This document shows, one piece after another, positions 26,455 to 35,832 of a stretch of DNA of 64,000 nt. The notes below the pieces were generated by a model. That model was given only the letters and a program-made list of their open reading frames with translations, was not told the DNA's origin and did no database searches. Positions within the stretch are counted from its first letter, which is position 1. Each line of letters starts with the position of its first letter. The position numbers were made by a program, and so were the translations under genes. Source of the stretch: an uncultured Butyricimonas sp. (GTDB lineage Bacteria; Bacteroidota; Bacteroidia; Bacteroidales; Marinifilaceae); assembly GCA_944320555.1 (NCBI GenBank), contig CALUHX010000009.1:1-64000 (forward strand), written 5' to 3'.

Positions 26455-27534
26455 ATGGGATTTAAAGAAATAGAGATACGCAATTTTAGGGGAATACGGC
26501 ATTTGCTGTTGTCCGACGTGAAACGGGTGAATTTGTTTGTCGGCAGGAATAATTGTGGGAAATCGAGCGTGCTGGACGCTGCTTTTTTATTGACGGGTTT
26601 CTCCAATCCGGCACTGTGTTACCGAATCAACCAATTCCGGGACTACAATCATTTTGCGGAAGAAGATATGGCGTTGAACTTTTATAACATGGATGTCTCC
26701 GTCCCGATTCGTTTGAGAGGCAAGTTGGGGGAGCGTGCCGTCCGGGAGTTGGAAATCGCTCCCGTGGTGGAGGCGTCCCGAATCGTGGAACCTGCCGAGG
26801 GACCGGCCGGCGGTCTTCTTTCGAGCCGGGAGGAGGACGGAAAGGCGGGGTTGAGCTTGATGTACAGTTATGTTTCCGAGGACGGAGGACAAGGTGCGGG
26901 GGGCGCTGCCATATTTCCCGAAGACAGGGCGCGGGACGATAAGATCGAGGTCCGTTCTCCCGGAACTTTCAGAGACACCCTGCATGGCGTTTACGTCAAC
27001 TCGAAATTCGCCTTTGAGATTGCGGTGGATGATTTGTCCCGCATCATTGAAGAGAAGCAGGAGGGAATGGTTGTGGAGATATTGCGGCGCATCGAGCCTA
27101 AGATTCGTTCGATTGCTGTGTTGAAATCCGGAGTGAGTGTGGATGTCGGGTTGAGCCGCCTGATTCCTGTGAACATGCTGGGCGACGGAATCCGAAAACT
27201 CTTGGCCCTTGCCACGACGCTTTACAAGTGCCGGAACGGAATTCTTTTTGTCGATGAGATTGACAATGGACTACATTTCTCCTCGTTGCCTTCTTTATGG
27301 AAAGCGGTGGTGGAAATGGCGGAGTCGCTAAACGCTCAAGTATTCGCCACGACCCATAACGTTGAGTCGTTGCGCGCCTTGAGCGGTGTGCTTGCGGAGG
27401 AGAGGATGGCGGCGTATCGAAAGGACGTGATGTGTTATTCCTTGCGCCGCTTGGTTACGGACGAGCTGAAAGCCTATGGCTATTCGTTCGAGAAGTTTCA
27501 ATATGCGATTAATCAGGAAATTGAAATCAGATGA
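26455..27534 (+). CDS. OLD-like AAA ATPase, candidate defence protein
   Basis: A 359-residue ABC-type/SMC-like ATPase. It begins EIEIRNFRGIRHLLLSDVKR, typical of AAA_15/AAA_21 proteins, and has Walker A VGRNNCGKSSV, a signature-like LGDGIRKLLAL, Walker B ILFVDEIDNGLHF and the H-loop ATTHN. There is no fused TOPRIM domain; instead a TOPRIM-like gene overlaps its end by ATGA. Such two-gene ATPase + TOPRIM units include the PARIS (AriA-AriB) type and split OLD-like systems. ATG at 26455 is preferred to an upstream in-frame ATG at 26410 because it gives the standard start MGFKEIEIRNF. The defence role is inferred. Confidence 0.85.
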   Translation: MGFKEIEIRNFRGIRHLLLSDVKRVNLFVGRNNCGKSSVLDAAFLLTGFSNPALCYRINQFRDYNHFAEEDMALNFYNMDVSVPIRLRGKLGERAVRELEIAPVVEASRIVEPAEGPAGGLLSSREEDGKAGLSLMYSYVSEDGGQGAGGAAIFPEDRARDDKIEVRSPGTFRDTLHGVYVNSKFAFEIAVDDLSRIIEEKQEGMVVEILRRIEPKIRSIAVLKSGVSVDVGLSRLIPVNMLGDGIRKLLALATTLYKCRNGILFVDEIDNGLHFSSLPSLWKAVVEMAESLNAQVFATTHNVESLRALSGVLAEERMAAYRKDVMCYSLRRLVTDELKAYGYSFEKFQYAINQEIEIR

Positions 27535-28139
27535 CACGAATTTTTGTCGAAGGACGTGACAAGGTGTTTATGGAGGTCTATTTGGCTCACTTGTTTGGCC
27601 GGAACGAAGGAAGGTGGGAGGTGGTCTCCGCCGGAGGCTACACGAAATTGCCCCTCTTGGACTTGCAATTTAAGGAGAACAGCGAGGCTGGAGGCATGAA
27701 TCTTGTCGTTTTCGATGCGGATTTTGAGGAAAATGGAGGGGGATTCGTGGCAAGGAAATCGTATTTGCAGGCCCGGCTGGCGGAATTGGCATTGGAGGCG
27801 GATTTGTTTTTGTTTCCGAACGACAAAGCCGACGGTGATTTTGAAACGCTTTTGGAAAACATCGTGAACAAAGAGCATGAGTGCCTGTTGAGGTGTTTCG
27901 AGCAGTACGAGCGTTGCGTGGCGGGACATTGTGATGCGGCGGGAAAGCCCAAATACCTCCTTCCGACTCGGAAGGCCAAGATATACGCTTACGTGGAGTC
28001 CATTAAAAAGTCGAGGCGGGAGGCAGAGCGATTCAAGGGCGGTAAGGAATTTTTCTTTGATGATTCCCGTTATTGGGACTTGAATTCGTCTTATTTGTTT
28101 CCGTTGCGGAGTTTTCTTGAGACCAGGGTTGTGGGGTAA
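27531..28139 (+). CDS. DUF3226/TOPRIM-like nuclease partner
   Basis: A 202-residue protein with the layout of TOPRIM nucleases of OLD-type systems: an N-terminal acidic motif FVEGRDKVF (E-G-x-D) and a D-x-D motif in NLVVFDADFEENGGG, followed by FLFPNDKADGDFETLLENIV, as in DUF3226. The E and D-x-D residues would bind the metal ions for DNA or RNA cleavage. ATGA overlap with the ATPase gene shows strict coupling. Probable effector of a two-gene anti-phage unit; toxicity and target are unknown. Confidence 0.75.
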   Translation: MTRIFVEGRDKVFMEVYLAHLFGRNEGRWEVVSAGGYTKLPLLDLQFKENSEAGGMNLVVFDADFEENGGGFVARKSYLQARLAELALEADLFLFPNDKADGDFETLLENIVNKEHECLLRCFEQYERCVAGHCDAAGKPKYLLPTRKAKIYAYVESIKKSRREAERFKGGKEFFFDDSRYWDLNSSYLFPLRSFLETRVVG

Positions 28140-28168
28140 TGTGTTGATAGCTATGAGAAAACGAGAGA

Positions 28169-28207
28169 ATCGTGCAAATTCTCAATTCAATTGACAATTT
28201 GCACGAT
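28169..28207. repeat. 12-bp perfect inverted repeat after the ATPase/TOPRIM pair
   Basis: ATCGTGCAAATT and AATTTGCACGAT separated by 15 bases, 30 bases after the TOPRIM gene stop. No T-run follows, so it may be a weak terminator or a processing hairpin. Confidence 0.65.
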
Positions 28208-28225
28208 GGCAGCGGGGCGGTGCGC

Positions 28226-28260
28226 GGGGGAAGGGAGAAGCGGGGGAGACGGGGCGGGGG
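28226..28260 (+). other. G-quadruplex-type G-run cluster
   Basis: Five runs of 3-5 G with spacers of 1-6 bases on the plus strand, fitting the G3+N1-7 pattern. It lies in the 600-base gene-free stretch 28140-28739, most of which (28208-28500) is G-rich and otherwise featureless; 28500-28700 is AT-rich with near-repeats of GGAAAACTTT. Confidence 0.5.
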
Positions 28261-28684
28261 TACGATGGCGACGGGTCGGGGCAGGGTTATGGTTGCGCCG
28301 GGGTTTCGCCTGTTCATGCGAGAATGAGATGCGAATGCGATGCGTTTCATCGGTGTTTGCGAACACGGTTGATTCGTTGTCGAAACGTTGCTGGTTCGTT
28401 AGGAAAGGGGCGGAACCCCGGCGCAAGGGTGGCGTTGGGGACGTGTTGGAAGGGAGTGAGAAAGGAGGGGCGTGGTGGCGGGAATCGGGGAGGAGAAAAT
28501 GTAATTTCGGTTAAAGCAAAATTTGCGGAAGAAAAAGTTGTCGGATGTGGAAAATTTTTATTTTGGAAAACTTTTCGAGTGTGTGGAATTTTCACTTTGT
28601 TGATATACAGTGTAATGTGTAAAATTTCGGAAAACTTTCCGATTTTATTTTGGGGAGCCGCTTTTCTAGGAATTATTTTTTCCA

Positions 28685-28692
28685 TAGCTTTG
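28685..28692 (+). promoter_or_regulatory. -7 box upstream of nrdJ
   Basis: TAGCTTTG, exact TAnnTTTG, 48 bases before the nrdJ ATG; -33 element unclear. I saw no cobalamin riboswitch in this leader. Confidence 0.45.
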
Positions 28693-28739
28693 TCGAGTTG
28701 AAAAATGAAGGTTGTTTGGTCATATATAATACTTGAACC

Positions 28740-31301
28740 ATGGAAGAAATTGCAAATCAAGAAGGTGAAAAAAAGACAGTGGACGGGCATCCCGTCTATA
28801 CGCAAGGGGAAGCGTTTGCCAGTTCGCTGGAGTATTTCCACGGCGACGAGCTGGCCGCCCGCGTGTGGGTGAGCAAGTACGCGCTGAAGGATTCGTTCGG
28901 CAATATTTTCGAGTTGAACCCGAACGACATGCACCGCCGTCTGGCGAGGGAAATCGCCCGCGTGGAGCGGCAGTACGAGAATCCGTTGTCGGAGGACGAG
29001 ATTTTCGAGGTGTTGCGCGATTTCAAGTATATCGTGCCGCAGGGCGGTCCGATGACGGGAATCGGCAACGATTATCAAATCGCCTCGCTCTCCAATTGTT
29101 TCGTCATCGGGCACGACGGTCCAGCCGACTCTTACGGCGGGGTGATGAAAATCGACCAGGAGCAGGTGCAGCTGATGAAGCGGCGCGGGGGTGTGGGGCA
29201 CGACTTGTCGCACATCCGTCCGAAAGGGTCGCCCGTGAAGAATTCGGCGCTGACCTCGACGGGAATCGTGCCGTTCATGGAGCGGTATTCCAATTCGACG
29301 CGGGAGGTGGCGCAGGACGGCCGCCGCGGGGCGTTGATGTTGAGCGTGTCGATTAATCATCCGGACTCGGAGAGTTTTATCGACGCCAAAATGACGGAGG
29401 GGAAGGTGACGGGGGCCAACGTGTCGGTGAAAATCGACGACGAGTTCATGAACGCCGTGATCGACGGACGGGAGTATGTGCAGAAGTATCCGGTGTATTC
29501 CGAGCATCCGAAGTACACGCGGGTGGTGGACGCGCGGACGTTGTGGCACAAAATCGTGCACAACGCGTGGAAGTCGGCCGAGCCGGGCATCCTGTTCTGG
29601 GACACCATTATCCGGGAGAGCGTGCCGGACTGCTACGCCGATCTGGGCTACCGTACGGTGTCGACGAACCCGTGCGGGGAGATTCCGCTGTGTCCTTACG
29701 ACTCGTGCCGGTTGCTGGCGATAAATCTCTATTCTTACGTGGAGGAGCCGTTCACGCCGTGGGCGAAGTTCAATTACGACTTGTTCGAGAAGCACGTGGC
29801 GATAGCGCAGCGCATCATGGACGACATCATCGACCTGGAGCTGGAGAAAATCGACGCCATTCTGGAAAAAATCAACGAGGACCCGGAGGACATGGAGCTG
29901 AAGGGCGTGGAGGTCCACCTGTGGGAGAAGATTCGGAAGAAGGCGAAGGAAGGCAGGCGCACCGGAGTGGGTATCACGGCGGAGGGCGACATGCTGGCGG
30001 CCCTCGGGTTGCGCTACGGCAGCGACGAGGCGATTGATTTCTCGGTGGACGTGCACAAGCGGCTGGCCGTGGCGGCTTACGGCTCGTCGGTGGAGCTGGC
30101 CCGGGAACGGGGCGCGTTCGCGATTTACGACACGGAACGGGAGCGGGAGAATCCTTTCATCACGCGGTTGCGGGAGGCCGCTCCGGAGATGTACGAGCAA
30201 ATGAAGAAGTACGGGCGGCGCAACATCGCGTGCCTGACGATAGCCCCGACGGGGACGACGAGCCTGATGACGCAGACCACGTCGGGAATAGAGCCGGTGT
30301 TCCTTCCGGTGTACAAACGCCGCCGGAAGGTGAATCCGAACGACAAGAACGTGCGGGTGGATTTCACGGACGAGGTGGGCGACGCTTTCGAGGAGTTCAC
30401 GGTGTTCCACCACAAGTTTGCCGTGTGGATGGAGAAGAACAATTACGACACGCACCGTCGCTACACGGACGAGGAGCTGGAGGAGATTGTGAAACGCTCA
30501 CCTTATTATAAGGCGACGTCGAACGACATCGACTGGGTGGCCAAGGTGAGGATGCAGGGACGGGTGCAGAAGTGGGTGGACCACTCGATCAGCGTGACGG
30601 TGAATTTGCCGGCGGACGTGACGGAGGAGCTGGTGGGGCAGTTGTATATCGAGGCGTGGCGCAGCGGGTGCAAGGGATGCACGGTGTACCGCGACGGGTC
30701 GCGCTCGGGCGTGCTGTTGTCGAACAAGACGAAGAAGGAGGAGAACGCCCCCATGCCGCTGAAGCGTCCGCGGGAGCTGGACGCGGAGGTGGTGCGTTTC
30801 CAGAACAACAAGGAGAAATGGATTGCCTTCATCGGCTTGTACGAGGGGCGGCCTTACGAGATTTTCACCGGTATCGCCGACGACGAGGAAGGCATCATGC
30901 TGCCGAAGGCGGTGACGGAGGGAAAAATCGTGAAAAATTACAACGAGGACGGGACGAGCCGCTACGACTTCCAGTTCTCGAACAAGCGGGGCTTCAAGAC
31001 GACGGTGGAAGGATTGTCGTACAAGTTCAACAAGGAGTTCTGGAACTACGCCCGGCTGATTTCCGGAATCCTGCGCTACGGAATGCCGATCAACCAGACG
31101 GTGAACCTGGTGGCCTCGATGGAGTTAGACGACGAGAACATCAACACCTGGAAGAACGGCGTGGAGCGCGCGCTGCGGAAGTACATCCCCGACGGGACGG
31201 CCGCCACGGGTGCCGTGTGCGAGAATTGCGGCTCGGACAAGATTATCTATCAGGAGGGCTGTCTGATTTGCAAGTCGTGCGGCTCGTCGAAGTGCGGATG
31301 A
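28740..31301 (+). CDS. nrdJ: adenosylcobalamin-dependent (class II) ribonucleotide reductase
   Basis: An 853-residue enzyme that reduces ribonucleotides to deoxyribonucleotides without needing or being harmed by oxygen. Active-site features: SLSNCFVIG (first redox cysteine), STNPCGEIPLCPYDSC (thiyl-radical NPCGE loop) and IAPTGTTSLMTQTTSGIEPVF (substrate loop). The C-terminus is a zinc-ribbon-like CENCGSDK / CLICKSCGSSKCG that probably carries the swinging thiols. Single gene with its own promoter region. With mutAB it shows a strong need for B12. Confidence 0.95.
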   Translation: MEEIANQEGEKKTVDGHPVYTQGEAFASSLEYFHGDELAARVWVSKYALKDSFGNIFELNPNDMHRRLAREIARVERQYENPLSEDEIFEVLRDFKYIVPQGGPMTGIGNDYQIASLSNCFVIGHDGPADSYGGVMKIDQEQVQLMKRRGGVGHDLSHIRPKGSPVKNSALTSTGIVPFMERYSNSTREVAQDGRRGALMLSVSINHPDSESFIDAKMTEGKVTGANVSVKIDDEFMNAVIDGREYVQKYPVYSEHPKYTRVVDARTLWHKIVHNAWKSAEPGILFWDTIIRESVPDCYADLGYRTVSTNPCGEIPLCPYDSCRLLAINLYSYVEEPFTPWAKFNYDLFEKHVAIAQRIMDDIIDLELEKIDAILEKINEDPEDMELKGVEVHLWEKIRKKAKEGRRTGVGITAEGDMLAALGLRYGSDEAIDFSVDVHKRLAVAAYGSSVELARERGAFAIYDTERERENPFITRLREAAPEMYEQMKKYGRRNIACLTIAPTGTTSLMTQTTSGIEPVFLPVYKRRRKVNPNDKNVRVDFTDEVGDAFEEFTVFHHKFAVWMEKNNYDTHRRYTDEELEEIVKRSPYYKATSNDIDWVAKVRMQGRVQKWVDHSISVTVNLPADVTEELVGQLYIEAWRSGCKGCTVYRDGSRSGVLLSNKTKKEENAPMPLKRPRELDAEVVRFQNNKEKWIAFIGLYEGRPYEIFTGIADDEEGIMLPKAVTEGKIVKNYNEDGTSRYDFQFSNKRGFKTTVEGLSYKFNKEFWNYARLISGILRYGMPINQTVNLVASMELDDENINTWKNGVERALRKYIPDGTAATGAVCENCGSDKIIYQEGCLICKSCGSSKCG

Positions 31302-31327
31302 CGCCGGGAGGCGGGCGGAAGATGTTT

Positions 31328-31811
31328 CATACCCCTACCCCCTTTCGGGGTAGAGGGTGTATCAAAATAGTTAATCATACTCCTCCGTCTGCTTCGCTAT
31401 CGCTCCGCAGCCACCTCCCCTACCTTAGGGGAGGAGTTTAAATACTTGAGCAGCAATGCTATTCAACTCTCCTTCTAAGTTAGAGGGAGTACCCCGAAGG
31501 GGGGAGGGAGTATGAAAAGAACATTTTGATACACCCTCTATTGCGGAGCAAAGATATTCGACTGAATCTCATTGCTCCGCAATTCTTTTTTTGAAACCGG
31601 GGAGGTGGCCGAGGGCCGGGGAGGGATATGGCAACTATAGGCGCATGGCTATCCCGCATTGCAGTCTAAGTATTTAATTCTTCCCCTAAGGCAGGGGAAA
31701 CCGGAGTTTCAGCGGGGGCAGAGAGGAAACTCGTTTTCGATTTGCCGAGCGTGGCCGGTTCGAGGCAAAGCCTCGCTTGGCTGCGGAGCAGACGGAGGAG
31801 TATGGTTGCCA
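31328..31811. repeat. degenerate interspersed repeat, split by a nested copy
   Basis: 31328-31351 (CATACCCCTACCCC then TTCGGGGTA) matches the left part of the element at 41364-41567, and 31540-31578 (TTGCGGAGCAAAGATATTCG then TTGCTCCGCAA) matches its centre. The two halves are separated exactly by the element at 31352-31539, so one copy inserted into another. Up to about 31811 more degenerate pieces follow, ending in GCGGAGCAGACGGAGGAGTA. Together these fill the gap after nrdJ. Confidence 0.6.
31352..31539. mobile_element. MITE-like element with 17-bp terminal inverted repeats
   Basis: AGAGGGTGTATCAAAAT at 31352-31368 is perfectly inverted at 31523-31539. Inside are further inverted blocks: CATACTCCTCCGTC against the GAGGGAGTATG end, and a CCTCCCCTAC / TTAGGGGAGG hairpin. 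The 188-bp unit has no ORF. It belongs to the same family as 40213-40397 and 41364-41567 and is inserted into a relative of itself. Confidence 0.7.
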
Positions 31812-32161
31812 AGATTGGCACATGCTCCTTCCTTTTCTTTATTGGCCGTTTGGAAGCGTATGTGGGGCGGATTGTTGTGGGGGAGGATGTCTTTTTGCGG
31901 GCGGGAGGAATGGGGGTTGCGGGAGCAAAAAGCGGGTGTGGAAAATGGGCGGGAATGGCCGTTTTTGGGCAAAATGTGGGAAAATGGGCGGAAAACGGTG
32001 TTTTTCGGGGCGTTTTTGCGTAAAAATCGGTTTTGTAAATGCTTGATTCTTATGGAGGTTCGAACGCAACAGAATACAAAAAAACGTTCGTTTAATGATA
32101 CAAAAGTAATCCTTTTTTTGATGATACCAATAACTTGTCGTCTTTTTTATTCCTATATTGA

Positions 32162-32169
32162 TAGTTTTG
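32162..32169 (+). promoter_or_regulatory. probable promoter of the large surface lipoprotein
   Basis: TAGTTTTG (TAnnTTTG) with TTG about 25 bases upstream, implying a leader of about 250 bases. The stretch 31812-32425 has no gene; its last 400 bases are very AT-rich. Confidence 0.4.
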
Positions 32170-32425
32170 CAGTGTAATCGTTTGTATATTAGTGCGTTGT
32201 TCAATCTGAAAAAACTTCTCTATTTTTAAATATTTAACATTTCTGACAATGACAAAAAGACTCTGAGAAGGGCGAAAATTCGATACAAAAAAACGAAGGT
32301 TTTTTGGTAGTATGATGAAACATATGTATGGATATGAATTGTATTATTAAACAGGATATTAGACATTGGAAGATGGAAGAAATGTTATTTGGAAACTTTT
32401 TTAATTACCAAATTAATTTATACGT

Positions 32426-35242
32426 ATGAATAAAAGAAGTAATTTTACAAGAACAGCGCTATTGAGCGCGCTTGTTTGTGGGATTGCAGGGCCTTCATTC
32501 GTTGGTTGTAAGGATTATGACGACGATATCAATGCGTTGCAAGAACAAGTGAATACGCTGAACACCGGGCTGGAGGATTTGAAAAAGCTCGTGGAAAGCG
32601 GGAAGTCGATAACGGATGTCACTCCCATCACAGGAGGATTCAAAATCACATTCAGTGATAATACCTCCTATGAGATTGTGAATGGTAAGGAGGGTCAACA
32701 AGGACAGGAAGGCCAGCCGGGGAAGGCGGGTTCTGTGGTGACGGTGGACGAGAACGGTCATTTGTGGATTGACGACGTGGACAAAGGAAAAGTGGTCAAT
32801 GACGAGGTGGCAGCGGCAGACGTGGCTATCACCATTGATGACGAGGGATATATTTGCGTGAACGGCGAGAGACAGGAAGGCGCCAAAATCAATTTGACGG
32901 GAGGAAGCGGATACGCTGTTGTGAAGGAGGATTTGGTGGAGTTCTATCTGCCCGATGCCCAAGGCCAAATGCCGGAAACTCCCGTCAAGGTATGGAAGAA
33001 TGCCGCTTTGGCTGGTTTGATGACGATACCGATGAATCTGTGGTATGAGTCTGAAAACGGTTTGTTGTTCCCGACGATTTACGGAGTTGACAAGGATGGA
33101 AATTATGTGCGTTTGTATGCCGGTAAGGCTGATTTGAAATATGAAATCAATCCGAAATCCGCTGATTTGAGGGTGAACGGTTTTGTGAAACAGCAAGTGG
33201 CTTCACGCGCCGCTCAGAACGGATTCATGATTTCCGACGAGAACGTTGCGGATGGTTTCCTCACGTTGAAAGCGAAAGCCATGAACGGATTGTGCTCGTA
33301 TAATTATCTGGACGATGTGGCAGAGCAGGATTCTTATATGTTGCGTTACGACATGTCGAAAATTGACGCGGACAAGGGGATTATCGACCCGCTCATGAAC
33401 ATTATCGCATTGAGCGTGACAAGCCAACAAAGCGAAACGTTAATTTCTGATTACGTGCTGGCTTATGATTACAACATCTCCGTGAACGACGTGACAATCG
33501 AGAAGAAAGTGGTCGGAGCCGATGAGAAGGTGACTTACGAGCCGTTGTACAACACTTTGGATGAGGCTAAGAAAGGAACCCCCAATTTCACGTTGGTGTA
33601 TAACAACGCCGAGGGCTCTTTGAATTTGGCGAACGAGATCGCAGCCTTCTTCACGAGAGAAGGACTTAGCGGTGTCGAGGGCAAGTTCGAGTTGACAGCC
33701 AACGGATTCGACGAACACTCCTACACATACAAGAAGGAAGTGTTCTTGTTTGAAGACAATGATGGAAATGAGGAAGATTATGGTTCCTATGTTAATTTAA
33801 GCGAGGATGGTGTGTTGACGATTGTGGAAGCAGAGGACGAGAGAGGTTCTTCGTTGGGTAGAACTCCTATTGTAAGCATTACGATGAAGAGTGATGCGGA
33901 TGTTAACCATGGTCAAACCGTGAAGACTGTTTATGCCAAGGTTATCATCGCCGAGAAGGAAATCGCTCAAGACGAATTGAATTACACGGAAGAAGTCAAC
34001 TACACGTTGAACAACAAGGGTGCCGCCCAATACTTGCAAATGGATAAGTTGTATGGCTTCGTGGCTGACAACTTGGATATTCTTGGCGCCGACAAATTCC
34101 ACGCTACTTACAATTTCAGACAAATCACGGACGATCCGAAGATGGATACTGAGATTGAATTGGCGTTGACAACGACGACAGAAGGCAAGAACGAGTGGTT
34201 GGCCGTTTACGTTCCCAACTACAAGCAGGCTGGAACGTATACCGTGAAGGGCGTGTTCGAGTCGAGCAATGCCGATGTTTATCCTCCTGTATACGTGACT
34301 TACACAGTTAACGTGGTTTATCCGGACTATACCTTGTTGACGAAACGTACGGATGTGACAGACGGTGGAAACTTCTGGGAGAACAATATGTTGATGGTGA
34401 ACGGCGTGTACGTGGAAGACAACAACGGCAAGTATGTCTTCAACATGGGCGGTAAGATTGCCAATGCGTTCAAGTATAGCCTGCCGAATGACGAAGATCC
34501 TTGGGATGGAGCTTGGGAAGGCGACGCGCTTAATCAAGCGAGAGCAAATGTTCAATATGTATTTGTGAACCCGTTGGAAGCAAACGCGACCATCGATGCC
34601 GGAATGGCTTCCACTCCGGAAGGTTGGTTGGGTGAGATTTCCATCACAGAGATTGCGGAAAATGAAAGCTATCGTGACATCGAAGTTCAGCCGTATGCTT
34701 GGTATAACTTAGGTTTGGCCAAGATGGTTAATGGGGTCGAAGATCAAAACGGAGAGACTATTTCCACCACCGATGAACTGAGTGAGAAATATGGAGAGTC
34801 CTTCATTGTTCGCTTCGTGTCTCCGTTGCAAGGCTTGACCGCTCAAGGTGGCACCTTGGATAAGAACAACACGACAATTGATCAAACACTCAACATCAAG
34901 AGCAGCGTGGTTGTGAAAGGTAAGGATGGCAGTGGCAAGTCCGACGCTGTTCTTTACGAGAAGGGTGCGTTCAAAAATGTGACTGTGGCCGCAGGCGTTA
35001 CCCAAGAAGCAGGATCTGTTTATCGGATTGGCGCGCCGAAATTCGAATGGGCAGACCAGGCTACGAAGCAGTTTGTGAACGATATGATCCAAAGAGGTGG
35101 CAAGTGCGAACTTGACGAAGCGACTGGAGTTATCACGTTCAAGGCTACTGGCGAGGTTGGCGCGGTTGATTTGAAGGTGAAAGTGTCCATGGCTTCTCCT
35201 TGGAGATTATTGGAAACTGTAGTGACGGTATCCGTACAATAA
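32426..35242 (+). CDS. large DUF4988-type surface lipoprotein with collagen-like stretch
   Basis: A 938-residue exported protein. Signal with lipobox FVGC (Cys at about residue 28), then DYDDDINALQEQVNTLNTGL, a short coiled coil typical of DUF4988 N-termini, and GGFKITFSDNTSYEIVNGKE. Next come collagen-like triplets GQQGQEGQPGKAG, then about 800 residues of beta-rich repeats of no named family. It ends in a strand-like tail (LLETVVTVSVQ). Codon choice is more AT-rich and more uniform than in its neighbours, and the gene has a long AT-rich leader and its own terminators, all fitting a strongly expressed surface or S-layer-like protein (inference). Confidence 0.7.
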   Translation: MNKRSNFTRTALLSALVCGIAGPSFVGCKDYDDDINALQEQVNTLNTGLEDLKKLVESGKSITDVTPITGGFKITFSDNTSYEIVNGKEGQQGQEGQPGKAGSVVTVDENGHLWIDDVDKGKVVNDEVAAADVAITIDDEGYICVNGERQEGAKINLTGGSGYAVVKEDLVEFYLPDAQGQMPETPVKVWKNAALAGLMTIPMNLWYESENGLLFPTIYGVDKDGNYVRLYAGKADLKYEINPKSADLRVNGFVKQQVASRAAQNGFMISDENVADGFLTLKAKAMNGLCSYNYLDDVAEQDSYMLRYDMSKIDADKGIIDPLMNIIALSVTSQQSETLISDYVLAYDYNISVNDVTIEKKVVGADEKVTYEPLYNTLDEAKKGTPNFTLVYNNAEGSLNLANEIAAFFTREGLSGVEGKFELTANGFDEHSYTYKKEVFLFEDNDGNEEDYGSYVNLSEDGVLTIVEAEDERGSSLGRTPIVSITMKSDADVNHGQTVKTVYAKVIIAEKEIAQDELNYTEEVNYTLNNKGAAQYLQMDKLYGFVADNLDILGADKFHATYNFRQITDDPKMDTEIELALTTTTEGKNEWLAVYVPNYKQAGTYTVKGVFESSNADVYPPVYVTYTVNVVYPDYTLLTKRTDVTDGGNFWENNMLMVNGVYVEDNNGKYVFNMGGKIANAFKYSLPNDEDPWDGAWEGDALNQARANVQYVFVNPLEANATIDAGMASTPEGWLGEISITEIAENESYRDIEVQPYAWYNLGLAKMVNGVEDQNGETISTTDELSEKYGESFIVRFVSPLQGLTAQGGTLDKNNTTIDQTLNIKSSVVVKGKDGSGKSDAVLYEKGAFKNVTVAAGVTQEAGSVYRIGAPKFEWADQATKQFVNDMIQRGGKCELDEATGVITFKATGEVGAVDLKVKVSMASPWRLLETVVTVSVQ

Positions 35243-35251
35243 TGTTAGAGT

Positions 35252-35380
35252 GCGGGAGCTCTGCTCCCGTACTTTGTACGCAAAATTTTTCTTATCAATA
35301 TTTAAGGAATAAGGCTGGTACCTTATTTAATGCAACTAGAGAGGAGTGGGGGGTGTCGTGAGATACCCCCACTTATTTTA
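35252..35380 (+). terminator. terminator hairpins after the surface lipoprotein
   Basis: Three hairpins follow the stop: GCGGGAGC/GCTCCCGT (35252-35270), AATAAGG/CCTTATT (35308-35327) and AGTGGGGGG/TACCCCCACT (35345-35373), the last followed by TATTTTATG. The third is the best intrinsic terminator. Confidence 0.65.
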
Positions 35381-35770
35381 TGCTCCATAAATCAATGTTA
35401 TTTTAACTGTTGTTCGATTCCCTTCCGGGCTGCCTTTGCCGGAGGGGAATTTTTGTGGGGAGAGGTTGCCGCAGTGGGTGTGCGAGGCTGCGGGGAGGTT
35501 GTGGCGAGGGTGGCGTGTGGGGCGGGGAGAGTTTTGTTTTTGGAAGGCGGCGGACAAGGAGTGCGCTATGGATTCGCCTGCTTCTGTCCGGATCATTCTT
35601 GCTTCCGTCACGGATGTGTGACGCAAAGCTTGGCGGCGCAGGGGCGGGAGTGGTGCGGAAGTGATTTGGGAGTGAGTCGGCGCAAGGAGGGGGAAACCGG
35701 CTTCATGGCAATGTGGGGAAGGGCGGGCTTGTTGACAGACGCTTGCCTTGAGACGGGGGATGGGAAAGCG
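35381..35770. other. gene-free GC-rich stretch
   Basis: About 390 bases between the surface protein terminators and the next terminator. Only shadow ORFs with no family features; no repeat of the MITE family and no RNA gene recognised. Confidence 0.5.
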
Positions 35771-35809
35771 AAAGAGGCGCGTCCTAGAACGGGGCGCGCC
35801 TCTTTTTTT
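35771..35809. terminator. strong hairpin with T-run between convergent genes
   Basis: AAAGAGGCGCG / CGCGCCTCTTT with loop, followed by T7 on the plus strand and preceded by A-rich sequence, so it can stop transcripts from both sides. It lies 24 bases beyond the stop of the minus-strand dehydrogenase. Confidence 0.8.
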
Positions 35810-35832
35810 GGGTATTGGTATGGAAACAATGA

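Noticed and set aside
28500..28739. NrdR box or cobalamin riboswitch upstream of nrdJ
   Set aside because: TTGATATACAGTGTAATGTG is only loosely like an NrdR site, and none of the B12 aptamer blocks occur in this leader.
28347..30455. 702-codon minus-strand open frame opposite nrdJ
   Set aside because: His/Arg-rich antisense shadow of a complete class II reductase.
32061..32215. Possible invertible promoter upstream of the surface lipoprotein
   Set aside because: The CGAACG/CGTTCG and GAACGCAAC / GTGCGTTGTTC pairs are short or imperfect and no site-specific invertase gene is nearby.
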